A stretch of 64,000 nucleotides of DNA from Avimonas intestinalis. GTDB taxonomy: Bacteria; Bacillota; Clostridia; Oscillospirales; Acutalibacteraceae. The stretch lies in contig CAJFID010000009.1 of assembly GCA_904380375.1 (NCBI GenBank), positions 9,522 to 73,521 on the forward strand, written 5' to 3'. The notes under the pieces are model-generated. The model ran no database searches. It saw nothing but the letters and a program-made list of their open reading frames with translations, and was not told the origin of the DNA. Every line of letters starts with the position of its first letter. The first letter of the stretch is position 1. Below are positions 24,551 to 35,899 of the stretch, one piece after another. A program made the translations under genes and the position numbers.

Positions 24551-25428
24551 ATCGTTTGCAGGATGGGAAAGAGCTGTATCAGTCGCTGGCCCTGCCGGAC
24601 GGCTTGGGCGGGGCGGTTCAAGAAGCCGTCCGCCATGCGCGCAGGGAAACGGCGATCCCTCTGTCCCGCCGCGTGGGATGGGCCGCGGCCTGCGCGGGAG
24701 CGTGCCTCTGCCTAGTGTTTGCCGCCGCGCTCAACGCGTTCCCTGCCTTGGCCAAGGAGGTTTATGACATCCCCGTTCTCGGCCAGGTGGCAAAAGTCGT
24801 CACCTTTTGGCGGTTTGAGGAGCAGGAGGAAAACCTTTATATCAAGGTGAATATGCCGGCCCTGCAAAACACCGGCAACACGGAACTGGAGAACCGTGTC
24901 AATGCCGAAATCGCCTGCAAGGTAAACGAGCGGCTGGAACATGCGCGGGAGGAAGCCCGCCTCCTCTACGAGGCCTACCTCAATACCGGCGGCGACCCGG
25001 AAACCTATATTCCCCTTGAGGTCAATATCCGGTACGAGCTCAAAAGCAGCAATGAGCAGTGGGTTTCCTTTGTCGTGGAATCCAGTGAGACACGCGCCAA
25101 CTATTACGGGGAATACGAATTTTATAACATTGATATGCAGACCGGCAAAGAGCTCACCCTGGCGGATCTGCTGGGGGAAGAGTATATCGCGATTGTCAAC
25201 GAGGCGGTACGGCAAGGGATTGCGGCGGATGAGGCGGCCAATCCCGACAACCAATATTTCCATGATGAGCTGGCATTCCAGACCATTCAGCCGGATCAAG
25301 GCTTTTATATCAACGAGGACGGCCATGTGGTGGTTGTTTTTGAAAAATACGAAATTGCTCCCGGATATATGGGAATAAGGGAATTTGAAGTTATTCCCGG
25401 GAATATGAATGCATCCCCGACGAGCTGA
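24547..25428 (+). CDS. RsiV-like membrane anti-sigma factor
   Basis: 293 residues: a short cytoplasmic N-terminus (1-40) to bind the sigma factor, one membrane helix at about 43-66, and an extracellular part with a region like DUF4163 (about 90-180) and a DUF3298 domain at the end (LTLADLLGEEY near 200, FEKYEIAPGYMG near 275). In Bacillus subtilis RsiV this extracellular part binds lysozyme and is then cleaved to free SigV. The same sensing role is an inference here. It overlaps the sigma gene by 4 nt. Confidence 0.87.
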   Translation: MNRLQDGKELYQSLALPDGLGGAVQEAVRHARRETAIPLSRRVGWAAACAGACLCLVFAAALNAFPALAKEVYDIPVLGQVAKVVTFWRFEEQEENLYIKVNMPALQNTGNTELENRVNAEIACKVNERLEHAREEARLLYEAYLNTGGDPETYIPLEVNIRYELKSSNEQWVSFVVESSETRANYYGEYEFYNIDMQTGKELTLADLLGEEYIAIVNEAVRQGIAADEAANPDNQYFHDELAFQTIQPDQGFYINEDGHVVVVFEKYEIAPGYMGIREFEVIPGNMNASPTS

Positions 25429-25470
25429 ACAGAGAAAGGGGTTGGCGTTTACGGCATAATGCAGATAAAC

Positions 25471-25506
25471 AAGAGCTCCCCGCAGCTATGGCTGCGGGGA
25501 GCTCTT
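25471..25506. terminator. Bidirectional terminator between convergent genes
   Basis: 16-bp stem AAGAGCTCCCCGCAGC / GCTGCGGGGAGCTCTT with a 4-nt loop; TTGTT follows on both strands. It separates the anti-sigma gene from the leftward ABC exporter. Confidence 0.8.
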
Positions 25507-25541
25507 GTTATGACGCAGGCTCTGCCTGTACAGCAGCGCCT

Positions 25542-27442
25542 TTAAGCGGATTCGCCGGCCTGCTCAAATTGGCTGTTATAAAGGTTGGCGTAAAAACCGT
25601 CCTTTTCCATCAGTTCGTCGTGGGTGCCATGCTCGACAATATCGCCGTCCTTCATGCAAAGGATCATATCGGCATTGCGGATGGTGGACAGCCGGTGGGC
25701 GATGATAAAGCTGGTGCGGCCCTGCATCAGATTATCCATCGCCTTCTGAATCTGGATTTCGGTGCGGGTATCCACCGAGCTAGTCGCCTCGTCCAAGATC
25801 AGGATTTTCGGATTGGACAGAATGGCGCGAGCGATGGTCAGCAGCTGCTTCTGCCCTTGGGAAACATTGCTCGCCTCCTCGTTCAGCTCCATATTATAGC
25901 TGCCGGGCAGGGTGCGGATAAAGTGATCCGCCTGCGCGGCCTTGGCGGCGGCGATAACCTCCTCGTCGGTGGCGTCCAGCCGGCCGTAGCGGATATTGTC
26001 CTTGATGGTGCCGTTGTACAGCCAGGTATCCTGGAGCACCATCCCAAACAAGCCGCGCAGCTCGTTGCGGGAGAAATCACGGATATCGTACCCGTCGACC
26101 AGGATCGCCCCCCCGTTTACGTCGTAAAAGCGCATCAGGAGCTTAACCATCGTGGTTTTCCCTGCGCCGGTAGGGCCGACGATCGCTACCTTTTGCCCCG
26201 GCTGTACCGAAGCGGAAAAGTCGTGGATGATGATTTTATCCGGGTTATACCCGAATTTCACATGCGCGAACTGCACGCTGCCCTCAATACGCACGTCGGA
26301 CCCGGAAGCCGGCGCGCCGTCGTCCCCGCTGACATGGATGAGTGGCTTATCCGGGATTTCCTCTTCCTCTTCAAGGAATTCAAACACCCGCTCCGCCGCC
26401 GCAGTGGTGGATTGGAGGATATTCGAAATATTCGCAATTTGGGTAATGGGCTGGGTAAACTGCCGGACGTATTGGATAAAGGCCTGGATATCGCCAACCG
26501 CCAGGTTCCCTTGGGCGGCAAGCCAGCCGCCCAGGATACAGACCGCCACATACCCGACGTTGCCCACAAACTGCATCACCGGCATCATCAGGCCCGAGAG
26601 GAACTGCGACTTCCAGGCGGACTTATACAGCGTATCGTTGTGTTTATCAAACTCCCGAACCGAGGATTCCTCCCCGTTGAAGGCCTTCATCACGACATGT
26701 CCGCCGTACAGCTCCTCCACATGGCCGTTGACATGGCCGAGGTATTCCTGCTGCGCCTTGAAGTATTTCTGGGAGTGGCGCACGATCACCATAATGAAGA
26801 TCAGCGAAACCGGGATGGTGCATAAGGCGATCAGGGTCATTTCCCAGCTGATTGAGAACATCATGAACAGGATCCCAATAAAGGTCGTCAGCGAGGTGAT
26901 AATCTGGGTAATGCTCTGGTTCAGGGATTGGGCTAAGGTATCCACATCGTTGGTCACGCGGGAAAGCACTTCGCCGTGGCTGGTCTTATCAAAGTATTTG
27001 AGCGGCAGGCGGTTGATCTTTTTCGCAATGTCGTTGCGGAGATTGTATGTGACCTTCATCGTCACCCCGGTCATCAGCCAGCCTTGGATATAGGAGAAAG
27101 CGGCGCTGGTGATATACAGGACGACCAGGGTGAGCAGGATCCGGGCGATTGCGGCAAAATCAATGCCCTCGCCGGTCCCCATAATCTTCCCCAGGATGCC
27201 GTTGGCCATTTCGGTAGTCGCGTTGCCCAGGATTTTCGGCCCAACAATCATAAAGACCGTAGAGGCAACCGCAAAAAGCATCACCAGGAGGATACGGAAT
27301 TTGTACTGCGCCATGTACCGCAGCAGCTTTTTCATGGAACCTTTAAAGTCCTTCGCTTTCGCGCCGGCCATCATCGGGCCGCCGCCCATAGGGCCGTGCC
27401 CTCCCATCGGGCCGCGGCGAGGCGGGCGGGAATTCATCTGGC

Positions 27443-27446
<4 letters not shown>
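25542..27446 (-). CDS. ABC multidrug exporter half-transporter, catalytic-site subunit
   Basis: 634 residues: a Met/Gly/Pro-rich N-terminus of about 25 residues, six membrane helices (about 50-360) and a nucleotide-binding domain. Walker A is GPTGAGKTT, the signature is NVSQGQKQ with Gln in place of the second Gly of the usual SGGQ, and Walker B ILILDEATSSVD keeps the catalytic Glu. It starts inside the end of the partner half-transporter gene (4-nt overlap), so the two form a heterodimeric type IV exporter of the BmrCD/LmrCD kind. A MarR gene leads the operon. Likely pumps drugs or other amphipathic compounds. Confidence 0.92.
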
Positions 27447-29664
<2,218 letters not shown>

Positions 29665-29668
<4 letters not shown>

Positions 29669-30339
29669 CGGGTTTCCTCCATCCTTTTGATATGGGAGTC
29701 ACAGGAGAGGGAATGTCTTTGTTCACAGGGCTGCCGGGACGACAGCACATTCTGCTCATCCACCGGCCTTTCTGGCGGAGGGGCCTTGGCTCTGCCGTCA
29801 GAAAACCAGCGGTCAAGGATCCCGGTCAGGCGGTTGATCAACGCGATCAGCTGGTTGGTTTCCGCCTCGCCGAATTCCTCGGCAAGATTCTCCAACCGGG
29901 CAAAGAAATCCTTTTCCGCCCGGCGTACCAGCGCCAGCCCCTCCTCGGTTGGACGGATATAGGACGACCGGCGGTCGGATACAAGCTGCGCTCTATACAC
30001 CAGCCCTTTTTCCTCCAAGGCGCGCACCGTCTGCGACACGGCGGAAGGCGTCTGATGCGTAAATGCGCTCAATTCGCTTACCGTCATCCCGGGGCTGCCG
30101 CTGTTCTCAACCCGGTCCGCCAAACATTCCGGCGCATCTCCCGGCGCACAGCGGGCAAGGCACCGCAGCAGGCTGTGAAGCATCATGAATTCACTGGGCC
30201 GGATCTCGCGTACGGGATGAAAGCTCACGGCATAGCGCTGCAATTCTTTTAGGCTGGCAAACAGACGCCGCCCGTTCGATTCCCCAAACGGACGTTTCCC
30301 CTTGTCCGCAGGACAGGGCTGCACACTCTTTCTGTCCAA
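29665..30339 (-). CDS. MarR-family regulator of the ABC exporter
   Basis: 224 residues with a winged-helix domain at about 45-150: MTVSELSAFTHQTPSAVSQTVRALEEKGLV is the recognition region and SDRRSSYIRPTEEG the wing. Both ends are longer than in typical 140-150-residue MarR proteins; the C-terminal tail of about 40 residues is polar. The start is a TTG with GGAGG 7 nt upstream. A large palindrome lies 21 nt upstream, just downstream of the -10 box, so autorepression with drug-triggered release is likely. First gene of a three-gene overlapping operon. Confidence 0.9.
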
Positions 30340-30360
30340 GAAGGCTCCTCCTTTTCGCAG

Positions 30361-30397
30361 GCAGCTTAATAATTAAGCACCTTAATTATTAAGCTGC
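30361..30397. promoter_or_regulatory. MarR-type operator palindrome
   Basis: Perfect 17-bp inverted repeat GCAGCTTAATAATTAAG / CTTAATTATTAAGCTGC with a 3-nt centre. It sits immediately downstream of the -10 box and upstream of the MarR start codon. The internal TTAA-rich halves are typical of MarR sites. Confidence 0.85.
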
Positions 30398-30402
30398 TTC
30401 AA

Positions 30403-30431
30403 AGTATATAGCATACTGTCTGTTAAATCAA
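30403..30431 (-). promoter_or_regulatory. Promoter of the MarR-ABC operon
   Basis: Minus-strand TTGATT (30426-30431), 17-nt spacer, TATACT (30403-30408). The start of transcription would fall in the operator palindrome. Upstream of it, 30432-30704 holds no gene that I can support. Confidence 0.75.
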
Positions 30432-30704
30432 TGTATAAATTGTTAACGATTAATAAAGCCTTTTGCTCTGATTCCCTCCATCTGTATCCTTACGTATAGA
30501 TACCCCCGAAAGGAAAACATCGGCTTCTATAATCGATACCGCAAAGGGCAAGACTGTTCTGTTTTCCCTCCACATAGTGCTTCTGCATTCAGTATTGACA
30601 GAAAAGCGAAAGCTCATCAGCATTCGGCCGGGCGGGATGAAGAAGGCCGCTGTCTGGGGAATGAAAACATAAAAGACGCACGCCGGTTGGCGCACGTCCC
30701 TGCA

Positions 30705-30737
30705 AAGAAACGGACGGCGTTCTCTCTTGCCGTCCGG
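30705..30737 (-). terminator. Terminator of the pyridoxal kinase gene
   Basis: 7-bp stem GGACGGC / GCCGTCC with a 10-nt loop, followed on the minus strand by GTTTCTTT. Confidence 0.65.
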
Positions 30738-30745
30738 CGTTTGTC

Positions 30746-31651
30746 CTATTTTTTGTCCGGCCTGTCCAGGATACGCTCAAGCAGGCCGGGAAGGCCGAGT
30801 TCAAAGCAGACGCCATAGCGGGGCTCTGTCCCCAGCTTGACTGTACGGCGGATGCTTTCGGCGGTAAAATCCACCGCAATGCCCATGGCCGCTTCCAAGC
30901 CGCACCCGTGAAGAAGCCCCGCCAGCAGCACCGAGGCGAAAATATCCCCCGTCCCATGGAAGTGCCCCGGCACCTCCTCCTGCATGGCAAAGCCCGTCCA
31001 GTCAAAATCGGCGTCGTAGCAGCCGGCGCCGATCTTGTCCTGTCCGAAGCAGATGCCGGTCAGCACAACCCGGCGCGGGCCGAGTCCGGCGAGCGCCTGC
31101 ATCAGCTCCACCACCTCCTCCCGGCTGGCGGGGATCCGGTATTCCCGCCCAAGAAGGATGGCCGCCTCGGTCAGATTGGGCACGATCACGTCCGCCGATT
31201 CGCAGAGCTCCCGCATCTTTACCGCCATTTCCGCGGTGCAGAGGCTATACAGGCGGCCGTTATCCCCCATCACGGGATCCACCAGCACCAGAGGCTTAGA
31301 GGCCCCTCCCCCACGGAACAGCCGGAACACCTCCTTGACAATCCCCAACTGCTCGTGCGAGGCGAGATATCCGCTGTACAGCGCGTCAAAAGATACCCTT
31401 TCCCTCATCCAATGGCGGGCAAACGGCAGCATAGCGGCCGTCAAATCCTGGCAGACCACCTCGCCGAATCCCCCGGTATGGGTGGATAACACGGCGGTGG
31501 GCATCGCCGAGCATTCCACGCCGGCGGCAGAAAGGATCGGCATTGCCACGGTAAGGGAGCATTTTCCCACGCCGGAAAGGTCGTGGATGGCGAGCGCCCT
31601 CTTCATCTTCCCTTTTTCAGCCAATCCCTCGCGGTAATCCATCATTTGCAT
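30746..31651 (-). CDS. Pyridoxamine/pyridoxal kinase family protein
   Basis: 301-residue ribokinase-fold kinase that should phosphorylate pyridoxal, pyridoxamine or pyridoxine for PLP salvage. Visible are IHDLSGVGKCSLT at residues 23-35, LPTAVLSTHTGG-like MPTAVLSTHTGG near 50, VDPVMGDNGRLY near 122 and the catalytic GTGDIFAS near 235. The first ATG has AAAGGA 4 nt upstream; the later ATG before KRALAIHD is an alternative. Single gene with its own terminator. The ThiD family is related but usually lacks the STHTGG segment. Confidence 0.88.
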   Translation of the reverse strand: MQMMDYREGLAEKGKMKRALAIHDLSGVGKCSLTVAMPILSAAGVECSAMPTAVLSTHTGGFGEVVCQDLTAAMLPFARHWMRERVSFDALYSGYLASHEQLGIVKEVFRLFRGGGASKPLVLVDPVMGDNGRLYSLCTAEMAVKMRELCESADVIVPNLTEAAILLGREYRIPASREEVVELMQALAGLGPRRVVLTGICFGQDKIGAGCYDADFDWTGFAMQEEVPGHFHGTGDIFASVLLAGLLHGCGLEAAMGIAVDFTAESIRRTVKLGTEPRYGVCFELGLPGLLERILDRPDKK

Positions 31652-32115
31652 CCATTCCTTTATCCTATCTCAAAAAGCGTCGTGCTCCAACAACCCGATG
31701 CTTTCCCTTATTCCCAGTAATGGTTCTCTCGGAAGCCGTAACCCCGTTTTATTATACATCCTTATTGTTTCCTAGGATATAACCATCCGCCGTTTCACGA
31801 AAAAATGCTTGGAGAAAACGCTCTATGCCTTGCCGAAATGTCCCCCGCTTGAAGCAGGTGCCTTTTATTTTATCACATCTGGCCCGAAGGAAAAAGCCCG
31901 AAGATCCTCAATAGCCAAACGGCAACGAATTTTTCTTGCAAATATTAACAAAGGCTTCATAATTGCTACTGTATTATTTTTGAATTATCCAGTATACTGA
32001 ATACAGAAACATCCCCGGGAAATAGGGCGAGGCTCTGTTTCTTTTTTCAAGCTTCTCCTGCCGCAGCAAAGCCGTGCAGCAGGGCGGGGAACGGGCGAAA
32101 GGGCATGAGAAGACC
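31652..32115. other. Intergenic region without a supported gene
   Basis: The region separates two divergent genes. The stretch from about 31900 to 32000 is AT-rich and contains TATACT at about 31992, but no matching -35 box. A 63-codon open frame at 31809-32000 has no ribosome site or recognisable product and was not accepted. Confidence 0.5.
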
Positions 32116-32910
32116 ATGAATGCGAATAAAACACTCGGTACAGGCGAAAAAGAAAAGGGCCTCAAGCGCAAGGACGACAAGGCCTATCTGCGGCGGCGGC
32201 GCATTCTCGGAATCCTGTCGCTGGTGGTCGTGGTGCTGCTGGTCGGCGTTGTCACCTACTTCGTCTGCACTGATCTACTGGGTAAAATCCGGACGCCGGA
32301 AGAATTCCGGAATTATATTGAGTCGTTTGGCTGGACCGGAAGGCTGGTGCTTCTCGGCCTGCAATGCCTCCAGGTAGTGATCGCGCTGATTCCCGGCGAA
32401 ATTATTGAAGTCGGCGCCGGCTATGCCTTCGGCCCGGTGGAAGGGACCCTGCTGTGCATGGGCGGGGTGGCGATCGCCTCGGCCATCATTTTTTTGCTGG
32501 TTAAACGCCTGGGGATCAAATTGGTGGAGGTTTTTGTCAGCCGGGAAAAAATCAACGAGTTGAGATTCATCAACAGCGAAAAAAAGCTAAAGCGCACCAT
32601 TTTTGTTTTGTTTTTCATCCCCGGCACGCCGAAGGACCTGTTTACCTACTTTGCCGGCCTGACCCGCATCAAGCTTTCGGAATTCCTGGTCATCTCCCTC
32701 ATCGCCCGCATCCCCTCGGTGGTTTCCTCCACAATCGGCGGGCACATTATCAACCAGGAAAATTACCTGTCCGCCATCATCCTTTTCGCCGTGACCGGCG
32801 CGGTGAGCCTGATCGGCATGTGGGCATACAACAAAATCGTCAAATACCATGAGGGACGGGAACCAAAAGAGAAAAAGGGCAAGGGAATCGAGCAAACCAA
32901 CAGGAAATGA
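32116..32910 (+). CDS. TVP38/TMEM64 (VTT, DedA-superfamily) membrane protein
   Basis: 264 residues. A charged cytoplasmic N-terminus of about 30 residues precedes a first helix, and the VTT core follows: QVVIALIPGEIIEVGAGYAFGP-type segment near residues 97-117, re-entrant loops, and FFIPGTPKDLFTYFAGLT near 170. Five or six membrane segments and a charged Lys-rich tail are visible. Members scramble or flip lipids or carrier phospholipids; the precise role in clostridia is not known. The ATG of MNANKTL was chosen over one 14 codons upstream because the homologous charged head begins there; neither has a strong ribosome site. Confidence 0.88.
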   Translation: MNANKTLGTGEKEKGLKRKDDKAYLRRRRILGILSLVVVVLLVGVVTYFVCTDLLGKIRTPEEFRNYIESFGWTGRLVLLGLQCLQVVIALIPGEIIEVGAGYAFGPVEGTLLCMGGVAIASAIIFLLVKRLGIKLVEVFVSREKINELRFINSEKKLKRTIFVLFFIPGTPKDLFTYFAGLTRIKLSEFLVISLIARIPSVVSSTIGGHIINQENYLSAIILFAVTGAVSLIGMWAYNKIVKYHEGREPKEKKGKGIEQTNRK

Positions 32911-32935
32911 CGGCGGCTCCCCCTTGCCGCAATAC

Positions 32936-32990
32936 AAGGCCCCTTGAAAGGATAAGAAGTTACGCCTTCTATCCCTTCAGGGGGCCTTTT
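32936..32990 (+). terminator. Terminator of the VTT gene
   Basis: Long imperfect stem with outer arms AAGGCCCC / GGGGCCTT and inner AAGGATA-type pairing, ending in TTTT, just after the VTT stop codon. Confidence 0.75.
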
Positions 32991-33008
32991 GGCATATTGC
33001 GTTTTCTA

Positions 33009-33037
33009 TTGACAAGATCCAATCTATATGATATTAT
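33009..33037 (+). promoter_or_regulatory. Promoter of the SPFH operon
   Basis: TTGACA (33009-33014), 17-nt spacer, TATTAT (33032-33037), 30 nt before the SPFH start. It is nearly consensus and so probably needs repression. Confidence 0.85.
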
Positions 33038-33057
33038 TTTGATATCATATAGATTGG
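33019..33057. promoter_or_regulatory. Operator palindrome over the SPFH promoter
   Basis: Perfect 16-bp inverted repeat CCAATCTATATGATAT / ATATCATATAGATTGG with a 7-nt centre. It covers the spacer, the -10 box and the transcription start, and ends at the ribosome site. The ribbon-helix-helix protein of the same operon is a candidate ligand. Confidence 0.8.
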
Positions 33058-33067
33058 AGGGTTCCTC

Positions 33068-34096
33068 ATGCAGGAAATAATACTGAATAACAAGAAAAAC
33101 GGCATGGCCTTTCTTCTCCTCTTCCTTTTTCTCTATCTGGCCGCCGTCGGCGTATTGATTCTCGGCTGCCTGCTGCTTGAGGGCGAGCAGTATCCGGCAG
33201 GGGCTGCGCTGCTGACGGTCAGCATCCTTTGGCTGACCTTTGGATGGATCCCGTTCCTAGGGCTGAAAATCCTGAAGCCCCAGGAGGCGCTGGTCCTTAC
33301 CCTGTTCGGGAAATATGTGGGCACGCTGAAAAACGACGGCTTCTACTTTGTGAACCCCTTCTGCTCAAGCGTCAATCCGGCGGCAAAAACGCGGCTAAAC
33401 CAAAGCGGCGATGTGGACGGGGGCGCCGGGAAATCCATCGTTCTCACCCAGGGGCAGGCGGCTGTCACCGCCGAAGCGGTCAGCCGGAAAATCTCGCTGA
33501 AAATCATGACCCTCAACAACAACCGCCAGAAAATCAACGACTGCCTCGGCAACCCGGTGGAGATCGGCATTGCGGTGATGTGGCGGGTTGTCGATACCGC
33601 CAAAGCAGTCTTTAATGTGGATAACTACAAGGAATATCTCTCCCTGCAGTGCGACAGCGCCCTGCGCAATATCGTGCGGATTTATCCCTACGATGTGGCT
33701 CCCAACGTCGACACCACCGGGGACGGCATCGCGGACGAAGGGAGCCTGCGCGGTTCGAGCGAGGTGGTCGCCTCCCGTATCCGGGACGAAATCCAGCAGA
33801 AGGTGACAGAGGCAGGGCTGGAAATTCTGGAGGCGCGGATCACCTACTTGGCCTACGCGCCGGAGATTGCGGCCGTGATGCTGCAGCGGCAGCAGGCGTC
33901 GGCCATTATCGACGCGCGCAAGATGATCGTAGACGGTGCGGTTGGAATGGTGGAAATGGCGTTGGAACGCCTGAATGAAAACAAGACGGTCGAACTGGAC
34001 GAGGAACGCAAGGCGGCCATGGTTTCCAACCTCCTGGTGGTGCTGTGCGGCAATCACGACGCCCAGCCGGTCGTCAATTCGGGAAGCTTGTATTGA
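33068..34096 (+). CDS. SPFH-domain membrane protein
   Basis: 342 residues: two membrane helices at about 14-38 and 44-66, then an SPFH (stomatin/prohibitin/flotillin) domain from about 68 (LKPQEALVLTLFGKYVGTLKNDGFYF) to 260, with ARITYLAYAPEIAAVMLQRQQA near 260 and a helical C-terminus. Such proteins form membrane scaffolds or rings. An insertion DTTGDGIADEG near residue 217 resembles a calcium loop (DxxGDGxxD). GGAGG lies upstream of the ATG. It is followed after 1 nt by a small ribbon-helix-helix gene, a pairing seen in many Firmicutes. Molecular role unknown. Confidence 0.88.
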   Translation: MQEIILNNKKNGMAFLLLFLFLYLAAVGVLILGCLLLEGEQYPAGAALLTVSILWLTFGWIPFLGLKILKPQEALVLTLFGKYVGTLKNDGFYFVNPFCSSVNPAAKTRLNQSGDVDGGAGKSIVLTQGQAAVTAEAVSRKISLKIMTLNNNRQKINDCLGNPVEIGIAVMWRVVDTAKAVFNVDNYKEYLSLQCDSALRNIVRIYPYDVAPNVDTTGDGIADEGSLRGSSEVVASRIRDEIQQKVTEAGLEILEARITYLAYAPEIAAVMLQRQQASAIIDARKMIVDGAVGMVEMALERLNENKTVELDEERKAAMVSNLLVVLCGNHDAQPVVNSGSLY

Positions 34097-34097
34097 C

Positions 34098-34301
34098 ATG
34101 GCCGACACACAGAAAAAACAGATCCCGCTTCGCCTTTCCGCCAAGCTGTACAACGAAATCGCCGCCTGGGCGGAGGCGGATTTCCGCTCCGTCAACGGGC
34201 AGATTGAATACCTGCTCTCCGAATGCGTCCGCCAGCACCGGAAAAACGGCCGGTATGTTTCCGACGAGCTCGACAAGCCGCTGGATATGGATATCCCGTA
34301 A
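34098..34301 (+). CDS. Arc-like ribbon-helix-helix protein, 67 aa
   Basis: Begins MADTQKKQIPLRLSAKLYNE: the QIPLRLSAKLYNEIAAWAE pattern is a beta strand followed by helix A of the ribbon-helix-helix fold, and SVNGQIEYLLSECVRQ is helix B. Such dimers bind DNA through the strand. A short polar tail follows. The gene starts 1 nt after the SPFH stop codon. By position and fold it could repress its own operon through the 33019-33057 palindrome; this is an inference. Confidence 0.82.
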   Translation: MADTQKKQIPLRLSAKLYNEIAAWAEADFRSVNGQIEYLLSECVRQHRKNGRYVSDELDKPLDMDIP

Positions 34302-34323
34302 TGGGAATCGCCGCCAATTACGA

Positions 34324-34350
34324 GGGGCACGCTGCAAAGCGTGCCCCTTT
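34324..34350 (+). terminator. Terminator of the SPFH operon
   Basis: 10-bp stem GGGGCACGCT / AGCGTGCCCC with a GCAA tetraloop and TTT, 22 nt after the last stop codon. Confidence 0.8.
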
Positions 34351-34378
34351 GTGATTTTCTACCGGGATTGACGGCGGC

Positions 34379-35407
34379 TTAGCCGAGTACGGTCAGCTGG
34401 TCGGCGGGCGCCCAGCCCGCCTGTCCAAGCAGCACACCGGCTTTGCGGCCGTTGATAATCCGGGTAACCGTGTAATCACCGTCCACCGTCTGCCCCGGGC
34501 TGCCGCCGTAGCTGTCTCCGTAGAGCCGGCCGCTGTAATGCACCCTCGCCCCTACGCGCAGCACCGGCTTTACCCCGCCGGCCAAAGGTACGTGCAGCAC
34601 CATCCCAGGCAGCAGGAAATTCGGGTCCGCGCCAATCACGGCCCGGTTGCCGTCATAGGCATACAGCTCCTGCCAGATCAGGCCGTACCGTGCGGCAATA
34701 CCGGAGAGGGTGTCCCCCGCCTTCACCGTAACCGTACCCTCCTCCGGCTTGGGATCGGGATCCGGTTCTGGCCGGGGCTTTTCAAAGCCGTTATAGCCAC
34801 CCTGCATGATCAGCGAGGCGTAGTCCTTATAGGACAGGTCGCGGTCCACACGGCCGGCGATCCCGTCAACGGCGCCTCCGCTCGTATACTGCCAGATGCC
34901 GAACGGGCTGCCGTAGGTAGGGGTGTCGTTATACTGCGCAATCCACAATTCCTCTTCCTTACGGAATTCCTCGGTCAAATAATTGCGGATAAAACTCAAG
35001 TTGGAATACACCATCGGGTAATAGCCCGCCGCGCGCATGTCCTCGCACCAGGCCCGGGCGATGGCGGTCACCGCTTCCTTCGTAAGGTTTTTCTGGGAGC
35101 GGTCCTCGATATCGTAGGCCACGGGATACGCAAGCCGGTATCCCCGGATCACGTCCAGGAAAAAGGCTGCCTCCTCGTGCGCCTCCTCAACCGTAGTGGC
35201 ATAGGAGTAATGATAGGCGCCAAAGGGAATGCCGACCGCCGCGGCACCTTCGGCGTTCTGATGAAAACGGACGTCCACCTGACGCTCGCGGTCTTCCCAG
35301 CCGTAGGAGGCCCGGATCATCGCAAAATGGATGGATGCAGCCTTGACCTTTGGCCAGTCGATCTCCCCCTGGAAAGTGGACACGTCAATCCCCGGATAGG
35401 TTGCCAT
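34379..35407 (-). CDS. GH25 lysozyme with LysM domain
   Basis: 342 residues. The GH25 muramidase domain covers about 4-205: GIDVSTFQGEIDW at the start, YHYSYATT near 70, the acidic catalytic segment AYDIEDRS near 103 and IWQYTSGGAVDGI near 180. A Pro/Asp/Glu-rich linker (about 218-232) leads to one LysM domain (VTVKAGDTLSGIAARYG, about 233-280) and a C-terminal beta-rich domain of about 60 residues that resembles an SH3-like wall binder. No signal peptide is seen, so it may be released by a holin or lysis, or act in sporulation. The ATG has AAAGG about 8 nt upstream. Confidence 0.93.
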   Translation of the reverse strand: MATYPGIDVSTFQGEIDWPKVKAASIHFAMIRASYGWEDRERQVDVRFHQNAEGAAAVGIPFGAYHYSYATTVEEAHEEAAFFLDVIRGYRLAYPVAYDIEDRSQKNLTKEAVTAIARAWCEDMRAAGYYPMVYSNLSFIRNYLTEEFRKEEELWIAQYNDTPTYGSPFGIWQYTSGGAVDGIAGRVDRDLSYKDYASLIMQGGYNGFEKPRPEPDPDPKPEEGTVTVKAGDTLSGIAARYGLIWQELYAYDGNRAVIGADPNFLLPGMVLHVPLAGGVKPVLRVGARVHYSGRLYGDSYGGSPGQTVDGDYTVTRIINGRKAGVLLGQAGWAPADQLTVLG

Positions 35408-35599
35408 AAAACCACACCTTTCCAAAAATAAAATCGCATTCATGGCATTTTATGCCGCCAAGCGCGGACAGGTTCCTGTACTCTTTTTGTTTTAACCAGA
35501 ATTTATTGGGGAATTTCAAGCCTTCCCGGCAAAAAATATTCTTGGCGAAAAGGCGGAATCCGCTTTTTTGCCTTAGCTTACAAAAGGGAGAGAGGGCGA

Positions 35600-35884
35600 A
35601 TGAGCCAGAAGGATTTCCTGCGGTATTCCTCCTCCCGGTCCTATGATAACGAAGATGACCGGGAATTGTACGACGAGCTGTTTGAGGTGGCTTCCTCAAT
35701 GGAATGCACCGGCCTCATTCCTGCCGCCCCCGAGTCCAACGCCGAAGTGGATTCCTACAGCGAAATTTACGATATCCCGCTCTCCGGCAGCCCAAGCAAG
35801 CCGGCGGGGGAAAGCGGGATAACGGACGGACAAGGCGGGCGTGGGACACGGCGGAAGACGCGCCGTCAGAACCCCAGCTCTTAA
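35600..35884 (+). CDS. Hypothetical acidic protein, 94 aa
   Basis: The first 45 residues are acidic (YDNEDDRELYDELFEVASSME), the middle is rich in Ser and Pro, and the tail is basic (GGRGTRRKTRRQNPSS). No hydrophobic segment. A good ribosome site (GGGAGAGAGGG) precedes the ATG. It is followed after 15 nt by another small gene in the same direction and then a strong terminator, which together support a real two-gene transcript. I do not recognise the family. Confidence 0.6.
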   Translation: MSQKDFLRYSSSRSYDNEDDRELYDELFEVASSMECTGLIPAAPESNAEVDSYSEIYDIPLSGSPSKPAGESGITDGQGGRGTRRKTRRQNPSS

Positions 35885-35899
35885 AAAGGAGAACGGCAG

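Noticed and set aside
31809..32000. 63-codon plus-strand frame in the gap before the VTT gene
   Set aside because: No ribosome site, no family resemblance and a composition that follows the AT-rich background.
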